DNA from: Oscillospiraceae bacterium
Lineage (GTDB): Bacteria; Bacillota; Clostridia; Oscillospirales; Oscillospiraceae
Reading direction: 5' to 3'
Assembly: GCA_016286595.1 (NCBI GenBank)
Contig: JAEETR010000075.1
Coordinates: 1 to 9,412 of the forward strand
DNA length: 9,412 nt
Under the pieces are notes generated by a model. It did no database searches. It was not told the origin of the DNA and saw nothing but the letters and a program-made list of their open reading frames with translations. Of the stretch, positions 1 through 5,923 are shown in pieces. The stretch's first letter is position 1; each line of letters opens with the position of its first letter. Made by a program: the position numbers and the translations under genes.

Positions 1-712
1 CGCCGACTATATCATAAACGTGGGCAAGCTGAAGACCCATTCCATGACCACCATGACCGCGTCGGTGAAGAACCTTTTCGGCGTCATCCCCGGCCTGCAG
101 AAGCCGGAGATGCACTACCGCTTCCCCGGTATCGAGGAGTTTTCCCGGATGCTGTGCGAGGTGGCCGCGACGGTGAGTCCCCAGGTATCCGTCATCGACG
201 CGGTGGACGCCATGGAAGGAAACGGTCCCGGCGGCGGCATCCCCCGCCATGAGGGTCTTCTGCTGGCAAGCCGGGATATGTTCGCGCTGGACAGCACTGC
301 CGCTCGTTACATCGGCCTCGAGCCGGAGGCCGTGCCCTACCTTGCCCAGGCGAAAAAGCTGGGTCTCATGCCCGAGAGCGTGGAGCTCACCGGCGATGAG
401 TTTGTCCCCGCCGACCCGCCCTTCGCGCTGCCCGACGCCGTGAAGAGGCCGGATTTCACCGGTGAGAACACCCCCGCCTTTATCTCCGGCGCAGTACGCT
501 TCCTGGGAGGACGGTTCCTGCGCTCCTATCCGTCGGTGGACAGATCGAAATGCACCGGCTGCGGGCGCTGCGCCGAGAGCTGCCCACAGAAGATAATCAC
601 CGTGAAGGACCGGAAGGCCGGTATGGGGAGAAAAAACTGCATCTCCTGCTTCTGCTGCCAGGAGGTGTGTCCCAGCCACGCCATCGGCGTGAAGCGGCTT
701 ATCAAGATATGA
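1..712 (+). CDS. DUF362 domain protein with C-terminal 2x[4Fe-4S] ferredoxin module (5' end cut by window)
   Basis: The reading frame is open from base 2 to a TGA at 710-712, so 236 codons are visible and the N-terminus lies off the window. The in-frame GTG at 20 is internal, because the preceding codons (ADYIIN) already match the family. The visible start, INVGKLKTHSMTTMT followed by VKNLFGVIPG, is the signature of DUF362 proteins. The C-terminus carries two ferredoxin-type motifs: CxxCxxCxxxCP with Cys codons at 551, 560, 569 and 581, and CxxCxCCxxxCP with Cys codons at 638, 647, 653, 656 and 668. These should bind two 4Fe-4S clusters. No signal peptide or membrane segment is visible, so a cytoplasmic redox or electron-transfer role is likely, but the reaction is unknown for the family. 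The gene stands alone on this strand here and is followed by its own terminator. Family assignment is firm; function is not. Confidence 0.9.
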   Translation, partial: ADYIINVGKLKTHSMTTMTASVKNLFGVIPGLQKPEMHYRFPGIEEFSRMLCEVAATVSPQVSVIDAVDAMEGNGPGGGIPRHEGLLLASRDMFALDSTAARYIGLEPEAVPYLAQAKKLGLMPESVELTGDEFVPADPPFALPDAVKRPDFTGENTPAFISGAVRFLGGRFLRSYPSVDRSKCTGCGRCAESCPQKIITVKDRKAGMGRKNCISCFCCQEVCPSHAIGVKRLIKI

Positions 713-723
713 ACCAAACAGTC

Positions 724-752
724 AAAGGCGGGGCCGACGGCCCCGCCTTTTT
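724..752 (+). terminator. Rho-independent terminator after DUF362 gene, possibly bidirectional
   Basis: A perfect 9-bp GC stem (GGCGGGGCC at 727-735 with GGCCCCGCC at 739-747) encloses a 3-nt loop and is followed by TTTTT (748-752). It begins 11 nt after the DUF362 stop. The stem is extended by AAA/TTT pairing at its base. On the minus strand the same hairpin is followed by only three Ts. It lies 14 nt beyond the stop of the convergent membrane-protein gene and may also stop that transcript, less efficiently. The rest of the 713-766 gap shows nothing else. Confidence 0.88.
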
Positions 753-766
753 CCGTATATATGCTC

Positions 767-1879
767 TTACCACGGGGCGTGAGTGCCGCCGCAGGCGTCG
801 TACACCGCGTCAAAAACCTGGCCGGGTATCTTCACGAAGTACCACCAGCCCGTGGTCTCGCAGCTCACGTAGCCCCCCTCCACCAGACGCATGCGGACGG
901 TGGTGCCGTCCTCCACGGCGATGATCAGGTGGGTCTGATTGGGCGTGTCGAATATGGTGGAACGGGGCTTTCCCTCGTAGAAGTCCCCTTCCGGCATCCA
1001 CGTAAAGACGAATTTCCCCTCATCCACGGCGGCGAGGAACCGTTCCCACAGGCCCTCGGGCAGCTCCGCGTCGCGGACGCCGCCCAGATTCCAGTTCCAG
1101 TCCTCGTGGCTCTGCCAGCGGACGGTCTCAACCCGGTCCTTCAGCCTCAGACGCTTTTCGTACAGGTCCGCACCGGTGCTGATGGTGACGCCGTTGAACC
1201 GGTCGAGGAACTCTATCCACAGCTGGGGTTCTCCGTCCGGTCCCTGCACCTCGTTCCGGATGCACACCCGGAATGACGTGTCGTAGCCCTTTACGGAATA
1301 GACGTCGCCGCTGATGTTGGAGGCCAGCTCCACCGCGTACTCGTCCTGGGAGGACCACTCGTCTATACTGCCGGAGGCGCGGCCCAGACAGTCCCCTACG
1401 AGGCCGTCTATTCTCTCGGCGTCCTCACCGAAATACGATTCCGTCTGGGTGTATATGCCGCCCTTATATACCACGAGGCCGATCATATCCGCGGCCCCGA
1501 CGAAATCCTCGTCCGGCAGGTTTACGGCGGGGATATATATGCCCTCCCCGTCCTCCGTTTTGGCTGCGGCCCGATCGTCGGGCGCGGTGACGGCGGGGGC
1601 TGTATCGGCGGGCTTGCCGTCGGCGGGAGCCTCGCCGTCCCGGGGCGTGACTGAAGGCGCGGTCTGCGCCGACGGATCCGGGCCGTCATACGTCACGGGC
1701 GCGGTCCCGGCGCGGCTGCGGGCCCACAGCACAGTCCCCGCCGCTATAATGCACACGCAGGCCGCCAGCGCGCCCCATCTGACCCATCCCGCGTTTCTTT
1801 TTCTCCCGCCCTCCGCGGCCCGGGAGATATACTTCGCGTCGACGCCGCCCAGGGCGTCCAGCAGCTCGTAACCCTTCAT
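767..1879 (-). CDS. Single-pass membrane protein, probable anti-sigma factor/sensor for the adjacent ECF sigma factor
   Basis: A 370-residue protein. The ATG at 1877-1879 was chosen because AAGGAGGG (1889-1896) sits 9 nt upstream and the codon overlaps the sigma-factor stop as ATGA; a longer reading up to 1978 would run through sigma coding sequence. Residues 1-31 form a short cytoplasmic head (MKGYELLDALGGVDAKYI...) and 32-53 a hydrophobic transmembrane helix. Residues 56-110 are a Pro/Ala/Asp/Thr-rich linker, and 111-370 an exported domain rich in aromatic and acidic residues, with a central block at about 180-206 (YAVELASNISGDVYSVKGYD). Topology (N-in, C-out), translational coupling and position argue for anti-sigma function. 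However, there is no HxxxCxxC zinc anti-sigma motif and the cytoplasmic head is only about 30 residues, so sigma binding is inferred. Similar proteins next to ECF sigma genes are common in Clostridia and are usually annotated hypothetical. Confidence 0.72.
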   Translation of the reverse strand: MKGYELLDALGGVDAKYISRAAEGGRKRNAGWVRWGALAACVCIIAAGTVLWARSRAGTAPVTYDGPDPSAQTAPSVTPRDGEAPADGKPADTAPAVTAPDDRAAAKTEDGEGIYIPAVNLPDEDFVGAADMIGLVVYKGGIYTQTESYFGEDAERIDGLVGDCLGRASGSIDEWSSQDEYAVELASNISGDVYSVKGYDTSFRVCIRNEVQGPDGEPQLWIEFLDRFNGVTISTGADLYEKRLRLKDRVETVRWQSHEDWNWNLGGVRDAELPEGLWERFLAAVDEGKFVFTWMPEGDFYEGKPRSTIFDTPNQTHLIIAVEDGTTVRMRLVEGGYVSCETTGWWYFVKIPGQVFDAVYDACGGTHAPW

Positions 1880-2436
1880 ATCGTGTAACCCTCCTTCTTC
1901 AAATGCTCCCGCAGAGCATTTCTCATACGGAAAAGCGTCGTTTTGACCTTGCTGCGGGAAAGACCGTACCTGGCGCATATCTCGTCCACCGTATCGAAGA
2001 ACCAGTATCGGCGCAGGAAGATATTTCGCCGCTCCTCACCGCAGGAGGCGAGGAACGCGTTTATCGTATCCGTCAGCTCCCGCGCCTGCAGAGCGCTCTC
2101 CGGACCGTCGCCGCCGGGGATGCACTCCTCAAGCTCCGCCGTAAGGGCGGTAAAAAGGGCGGTACGCTTCTCCGCGGCGTTTTTTCGGCACTCGTCGATG
2201 GCCAGGTGACGGGCTATCCTGCCCAGGAACGCGAAGAGATAGTCCCGGGGCTCGTGGGGCGGTATGGAATTCCACGCCGCAAGATAAGTGTCGTTCTCGC
2301 ACTCCTCCGCGGCGTTCTCGTCCCCAAGTATCCGCAAAGCGGCGGAGCGCAGGGCGCGTCCGTACTTCTCCACCGTGCGGTTTATGGCCGACTCGTCCCT
2401 TTTCAGATACAGTTCCACGATCTCACGATCCTCCAC
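1876..2436 (-). CDS. ECF-type RNA polymerase sigma factor (sigma-70 family)
   Basis: A 186-residue protein. The start is taken as GTG at 2434-2436 because GGGAGGTGA (2441-2449) lies directly upstream with 7 nt between GGAGG and the start. The longer frame from GTG 2473-2475 has no Shine-Dalgarno and adds 13 non-conserved residues. Residues 1-88 form sigma region 2: EDREIVELYLKRDESAI leads into a helix bundle with ENDTYLAAWNSIPP at about 47-60 and LGRIARHLAIDECRK at 71-85, where the promoter -10 is contacted. Residues 120-180 form region 4 with a helix-turn-helix (VDEICARYGLSRSKVKTTLFR, roughly 150-170) for the -35 element. The linker at 90-118 is acidic and short, and there is no region 3, as expected for ECF members. 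It is cytoplasmic and directs RNA polymerase to a small regulon. The last codons (KKEG) also form the Shine-Dalgarno site of the downstream membrane-protein gene, so the pair is translationally coupled. Confidence 0.92.
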   Translation of the reverse strand: MEDREIVELYLKRDESAINRTVEKYGRALRSAALRILGDENAAEECENDTYLAAWNSIPPHEPRDYLFAFLGRIARHLAIDECRKNAAEKRTALFTALTAELEECIPGGDGPESALQARELTDTINAFLASCGEERRNIFLRRYWFFDTVDEICARYGLSRSKVKTTLFRMRNALREHLKKEGYTI

Positions 2437-2440
2437 GGGC

Positions 2441-2449
2441 TCACCTCCC
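2441..2449 (-). promoter_or_regulatory. Strong Shine-Dalgarno that fixes the sigma-factor start
   Basis: On the minus strand GGGAGGTGA, an extended match to the anti-SD of 16S rRNA, stands 4 nt before GTG 2436. It decides the start against the upstream in-frame GTG at 2475, which has no such site. Confidence 0.75.
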
Positions 2450-2476
2450 GTCGTGTTTTGAAGGCCCTCACTCACT

Positions 2477-2505
2477 CAAGCGTATTTTCGGGGGCTTGGG
2501 TCACA
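2477..2505 (-). promoter_or_regulatory. Candidate ECF-type promoter upstream of the sigma gene (weak)
   Basis: Reading the minus strand, TGTGACC (2505-2499) is followed after 16 nt by CGCTTG (2482-2477). The layout resembles Bacillota ECF promoters, which have a TGAAAC/GGAACC-like -35 and a CG-starting -10 at this spacing. Transcription would begin about 35 nt before GTG 2436, just downstream of the preceding gene's terminator. Both boxes deviate from the consensus, so this is suggestive of autoregulation only. Confidence 0.22.
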
Positions 2506-2514
2506 CAATATAAT

Positions 2515-2546
2515 AAAAAAGGCGGCGGGTAGTTGTCCCGCCGCCC
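2515..2546 (-). terminator. Rho-independent terminator of the minus-strand operon ending in the aminotransferase
   Basis: A perfect 9-bp stem (GGCGGCGGG at 2521-2529 with CCCGCCGCC at 2537-2545) encloses a 7-nt loop. On the minus strand it is followed by TTTTTT (2520-2515) and further T-rich sequence. It lies 14 nt past the aminotransferase stop and separates that transcript from the sigma-factor unit. On the plus strand there is no T tract, so it acts in one direction. Confidence 0.9.
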
Positions 2547-2559
2547 CGTTATTCCGCGT

Positions 2560-3726
2560 TCATTTCCGCGCTTTCCAGGCCTGCACGCCGTTTTTCAGCC
2601 GCTCGAGGCCGTCCTCCAGCAGCACTCTGGGGCAGGCGGCGTTGAGCCGCAGGAAGCGGACGCCGTCGCCGCCGTAGCCGTTGCCGCCGGACACGTAAAG
2701 TCCCGTTTTCTCCCGGAGGAAGGCGCAGAACTCATTGCTGTCGTCCGTAAGGGCGCGAACGTCTATCCACATGAGATAGGTGGCGTCGCCCTTTACCGTC
2801 CTGAGCTCGGGCACGTTCTCCGCGATGAACTTTTCCGCGAAGGCCCGGTTGCCGAACACGTACCGCCGCAGCTCGTCCACCCACCTGTCGCCGTTATTGA
2901 AGGCGGCGGCAGCGCCGACGGAGGAGAAGCTGGCAGCCTCGTTGAGGCCGTCCACCCGCAGAGCCCTGCTCATCTTCTCCCGCAGCTCCGGGTTGGGGAT
3001 GCACAGAGCGCCGGTCTTGAGTCCGGCCAGATTAAAGGTCTTGGAGGGGCCGTAGCAGCTTACGCTCACCTCACGGCACTCGTCGGACACGGAGGCGAAG
3101 GGGATATACTCCCTGCCTGGGGCAGTGATATCGCAGTGGACCTCGTCGGACACCACGATGACGCCGTACTTTTTGGCCAGACGCCCTATCTCCGCCATGG
3201 TATCCGCGGACCATATGACGCCCGTGGGGTTGTGGGGATTGCAGTGGACGTACATGGTTGTCCTCTCGTCGGCAAATCTGGCCTCAAGGTCGGCCATATC
3301 CATGGAATAGGCGCCGTCCCTGTATATAAGCCCGCTCTCGATCAGCTCCCGGCCGTTATTTTTCACGCTGGAGAAGAACATGCCGTAGCCGGGCGTATGG
3401 ACCACGACCCTGTCCCCGGGGGCGGTGAGGTGCCTCACGGCGGAGGCGGTGCCGGGCACCGCGCCGGTGCAGCACAGGAGCCAGTCCTTTTCAATGTGAA
3501 ATCCGTGGCGGCGTTCCCACCAGCCGATATACGCGCCGTACCACTCGTCGGTAAGGCGGGTATAGCCGAATATGCCGTTCTCCGCGCGCTCCTTCAGCGC
3601 CTGGACTATCTCCGGCGCGGCGGGAAAGTCCATGTCGGCTATCCACATGGGAAGCTCGGAATCCTTCACGTTCCACTTGACGCTGTCGGTGCCCCGCCGG
3701 GGGCGGACCGTATCGAAATCGTACAT
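2560..3726 (-). CDS. PLP-dependent aminotransferase class I/II, MalY/PatB (cystathionine beta-lyase-like) family
   Basis: A 388-residue protein, the usual length for the family. It starts at ATG 3724-3726 with AAGGGGG (3733-3739) 6 nt upstream. The opening (MYDFDTVRPRRGTDSVKW and then MWIADMDFP at about 27-35) is characteristic of MalY/PatB enzymes. PLP-fold landmarks follow in order: CNPHNPTG (162-169), SDEVHCD (193-199, with D194 contacting the pyridine nitrogen), Y225, the Schiff-base lysine K229 in GPSKTFNLAGLKTG, and the C-terminal RLNAACPR with R360 expected to hold the substrate carboxylate. All key residues are present, so an active cytoplasmic enzyme is expected. Family members perform C-S beta-elimination of cystathionine or cysteine (releasing ammonia, pyruvate and a thiol) or transamination; the sequence alone does not settle which. 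It is last in the minus-strand run from polC, 54 nt after the kinase, and ends at a strong terminator. Confidence 0.93.
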   Translation of the reverse strand: MYDFDTVRPRRGTDSVKWNVKDSELPMWIADMDFPAAPEIVQALKERAENGIFGYTRLTDEWYGAYIGWWERRHGFHIEKDWLLCCTGAVPGTASAVRHLTAPGDRVVVHTPGYGMFFSSVKNNGRELIESGLIYRDGAYSMDMADLEARFADERTTMYVHCNPHNPTGVIWSADTMAEIGRLAKKYGVIVVSDEVHCDITAPGREYIPFASVSDECREVSVSCYGPSKTFNLAGLKTGALCIPNPELREKMSRALRVDGLNEAASFSSVGAAAAFNNGDRWVDELRRYVFGNRAFAEKFIAENVPELRTVKGDATYLMWIDVRALTDDSNEFCAFLREKTGLYVSGGNGYGGDGVRFLRLNAACPRVLLEDGLERLKNGVQAWKARK

Positions 3727-3745
3727 TCTTATCCCCCTTATACAG

Positions 3746-3778
3746 CACAGGCGAGGTATTCCCCCGCCCGTGTTTTTT
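3746..3778. other. Stable hairpin between kinase and aminotransferase genes
   Basis: The 54-nt gap 3727-3780 holds an inverted repeat: 3746-3756 against 3762-3772, with loop 3757-3761. As minus-strand RNA it forms an 11-bp stem with two G-U pairs, but it is followed by CTGTATAAGG (the aminotransferase ribosome site region), not a U tract. On the plus strand it is followed by TTTTTT (3773-3778), but the stem then has two A-C mismatches and no plus-strand gene enters it. It may attenuate or stabilise the kinase-aminotransferase message. Confidence 0.45.
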
Positions 3779-3780
3779 AT

Positions 3781-5892
3781 TTATCTGTACCCCTTCTGCC
3801 GCTGGTATTCGGCCACCGTTTCCAGGTTGGTCCGCTCGATATCGCTGAACTGCGCCTCGATGGCGGCGGAGTCCTCCGTCACGGGGACGTACCACGCCTG
3901 GGACTCAAAATACTCCCGCACGCTCTTTGTGGAGAATATCTTGCCGTGGCGGGCGTATATCTCGTTGATGACCATGTAGCTCTCGCTGCGGTCCATGCCC
4001 TCCAGCTCGTCGATGGTGATGAGACGGCTGTCGGTGGGCAGGATGTAATAGTCGTTCTTCGGCGTTTCGGCCTGGACGGGCTCCGTGTCGCCCTCAGCGG
4101 GAGGCGTCTGCTCAGCCGGAGCGGTATCGGCGGGCGTCTCGTCATAGTTTCTGGACGGCGCTCCGCTGCGGTAGCCCATCAGCTTCTGATAATCGGACAC
4201 CGTGGTGACGTTGGCCTTCTCCGTAGCGGAGAACAGGCGCTCTATCGCGGCGGAGTCCTCAGTCACGGGCTTGTACCAGCTCTGGGCCTCGAAATACTTC
4301 TGTATGCTGCCGGTCTTGAATATCTTGCCGTGGCGGGCGTATATCTCGTTGATGACCATTGAGCTTTCCGTGGCGTCCATTCCCTCGAGGTCGCCGAGGG
4401 TGATGAGGTCGGTATCAGTGGGCAGGATGAAATAGTTGTCGCTGGGCGCCGGGGCGATAACGGGATCGGGCTTCGCGGGGACGGAGGGCGTCGTCTTGCC
4501 GCCGCTGCTCCCGGAATTGCCGGTACTGCCTGAATTATCGGCGTTGCCGGTGCTCCCGGAATTATCGGTACTGCCGGTGCTGCCGGAATCGGCGGGAACG
4601 TCGGTGCCGGGCTGCGCGGTCTGTCCTGTCTGACCGGTGCCTTCCACTGCGGAATTGCCGCTGTCGCCGGTCTGGGGCTCGGGCGTATCGGTCTTGTCGG
4701 GTACGGCGGGCTCGGTCTGTCCGTCGTCCGGTCTGGCGGTATCTCCGCCGGGGGCGGGCTGACCGCTCTGGCCGGAAGTCGCCTTATCGTCGGTTTTGGC
4801 GGTGTTTTTGAACTGCTTAGGCAGCCATATGGCCGCGGCGGCAAGGGCCGCCACCAGCACCAGCGACGCGCACACCGTGGTCATCAGCTTCAAAAACCGC
4901 TTTTTCTTTCTCTCCCGCTCCGCCTCTTCCGCGGCGGAACGGACGGGGGCCTCCTCCGGTGCGGGCGGGGTCTGTCCGGCTGTCTGCTCCCGGGCGGTGC
5001 GCCGCACGGCCTCCACTGCCGCGGCGGCCGCCACGGCCCGGCGGGGCGCCTTCACAACGGGAAGGGCGTTCAGGTCCGCGAGAAGCTGAGCGGCGGACTG
5101 GTATCTCTGGGCGGGCTCGTAGGCCACGGCCTTCCTTATTACGGCCATCAGTCCCTCGTCGGCCTTCACCAGGGCGGGGTTTCGTCCGCTGGGCAGGGCG
5201 CCGCCGTTGGCGGCCCACATCATCAGCATTCCCAGGGAATAGACGTCGGAGGCGGGGGTATATTTCCTCTCCGAAGCCAGCTCGGGGGCGTCAAAATCTC
5301 CCATCTCCGTCTTGAAAAGACCGGATCCGGCCTTTTCAAGGCTCTTTTTTATACCGTAATCGGCCAGCGCGTAACCCCCCGCGTCGCTGACCATGACGTT
5401 TTCGGGTTTCACGTCGCCGTGGGCCATGCCGAAGCTCTCGCAGGCGGCAAGGGCCGCGCCGATATCACGGCCGATGTTCACCGCGTCGCCCTCGTCGGGG
5501 GCTATGCGGGCGAAGTAGGCCGCGGCGGGGGTATAAAGGGGCATGCGGATATAGCCCGTCCAGCCGGCGCCGGATTCGTCGTCCACCAGCTCGGTCTCCT
5601 CGGCGGCCACCAGATTGGGAGACCTGACGGTCTTGAACATGGTCAGCTCCCAGGCCAGATCGTTTTTGAACTTGTCGAAATAGGTGCGAAGCAGGTCGTC
5701 GCCTATGCCCAGACTGCGGACGGCTTCGAGGGACACCTCTTCCGGCGGCATCTTGATGACCTTCACCGCGGCGTAGGCCGCGCCTGCGTCACCGTCGCCT
5801 CTGGCAAGGTACACCCGGCCGAAGGTGCCGCGTCCCATCTCGCCCTCGGTCCGCCAGCCGGACCATACGTTCTGAAGATTGACGTCAGACAT
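3781..5892 (-). CDS. Transmembrane Ser/Thr protein kinase with two extracellular YARHG domains
   Basis: A 703-residue protein. It starts at ATG 5890-5892 with AGGAG 9 nt upstream, 31 nt after polC. Residues 14-275 are a Hanks-type kinase: glycine loop GRGTFG (20-25), ATP lysine K44, helix-C E82, catalytic loop HGDVKPEN (158-165), metal-binding DYG (178-180), APE (202-204), D216 and R263. All catalytic residues are present, but Arg of HRD is Gly (a non-RD kinase) and DFG is DYG. A basic Ala-rich juxtamembrane stretch (281-335) precedes a transmembrane helix (about 336-356). Outside the cell follow a Ser/Thr/Gly/Pro linker (360-484) and two YARHG domains (about 486-575 and 614-703), each with IYARHGKIF. 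It should sense an envelope or external cue and phosphorylate cytoplasmic proteins. It is built like PASTA kinases (PrkC/StkP) but has no PASTA repeats, and no PP2C phosphatase is adjacent. The YARHG ligand is unknown. Confidence 0.93.
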   Translation of the reverse strand: MSDVNLQNVWSGWRTEGEMGRGTFGRVYLARGDGDAGAAYAAVKVIKMPPEEVSLEAVRSLGIGDDLLRTYFDKFKNDLAWELTMFKTVRSPNLVAAEETELVDDESGAGWTGYIRMPLYTPAAAYFARIAPDEGDAVNIGRDIGAALAACESFGMAHGDVKPENVMVSDAGGYALADYGIKKSLEKAGSGLFKTEMGDFDAPELASERKYTPASDVYSLGMLMMWAANGGALPSGRNPALVKADEGLMAVIRKAVAYEPAQRYQSAAQLLADLNALPVVKAPRRAVAAAAAVEAVRRTAREQTAGQTPPAPEEAPVRSAAEEAERERKKKRFLKLMTTVCASLVLVAALAAAAIWLPKQFKNTAKTDDKATSGQSGQPAPGGDTARPDDGQTEPAVPDKTDTPEPQTGDSGNSAVEGTGQTGQTAQPGTDVPADSGSTGSTDNSGSTGNADNSGSTGNSGSSGGKTTPSVPAKPDPVIAPAPSDNYFILPTDTDLITLGDLEGMDATESSMVINEIYARHGKIFKTGSIQKYFEAQSWYKPVTEDSAAIERLFSATEKANVTTVSDYQKLMGYRSGAPSRNYDETPADTAPAEQTPPAEGDTEPVQAETPKNDYYILPTDSRLITIDELEGMDRSESYMVINEIYARHGKIFSTKSVREYFESQAWYVPVTEDSAAIEAQFSDIERTNLETVAEYQRQKGYR
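3934..4359 (-). repeat. Direct repeat of YARHG core: 42 bp identical at 3934-3975 and 4318-4359
   Basis: The stretch encoding MVINEIYARHGKIF is identical at the DNA level, 42 bases, in both YARHG domains, exactly 384 bp (128 codons) apart. Over the whole domains I count 59 of 89 aligned residues identical. The arrangement indicates internal duplication, with the core either young, strongly constrained or kept alike by gene conversion. Confidence 0.85.
4498..4587 (-). repeat. Short tandem repeat in kinase linker (SGSTGxxDN units)
   Basis: Residues 436-465 of the kinase are built from units SGSTGSTDN, SGSTGNADN, SGSTGN and SGSSGG, encoded by imperfect 27-bp repeats that shorten at the end. It is a flexible extracellular spacer between membrane and sensor domains and a likely site for length variation between strains. 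Confidence 0.75.
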
Positions 5893-5923
5893 TTTCTTCT
5901 TCTCCTATGCGTTTGCGTTCGCC

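Noticed and set aside
1314..1871. 185-codon plus-strand open frame opposite the membrane protein
   Set aside because: Antisense Ser/Ala/Pro-rich shadow. The minus-strand gene has a strong ribosome site and coupling to the sigma gene.
1880..1978. N-terminal extension of the membrane protein up to an upstream start at 1978
   Set aside because: It overlaps conserved sigma region 4 codons in another frame and lacks a better ribosome site. ATG 1879 has AAGGAGGG at the right distance.
2437..2475. Upstream GTG start at 2475 for the sigma factor
   Set aside because: There is no Shine-Dalgarno before it, the extra 13 residues are not family-like, and a near-ideal Shine-Dalgarno precedes GTG 2436.
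3733..3743. TGTATAAG as a -10 promoter box for the aminotransferase
   Set aside because: The start of transcription would fall inside the ribosome binding site, leaving no usable leader, and no -35 box is apparent.
2533..4362. 609-codon plus-strand open frame opposite the aminotransferase and kinase
   Set aside because: It runs antisense across two well-identified genes and their intergenic hairpin. Its product is low-complexity (His/Gly/Val/Leu-rich) with no recognisable motif, as expected for the mirror frame of GC-rich coding DNA.
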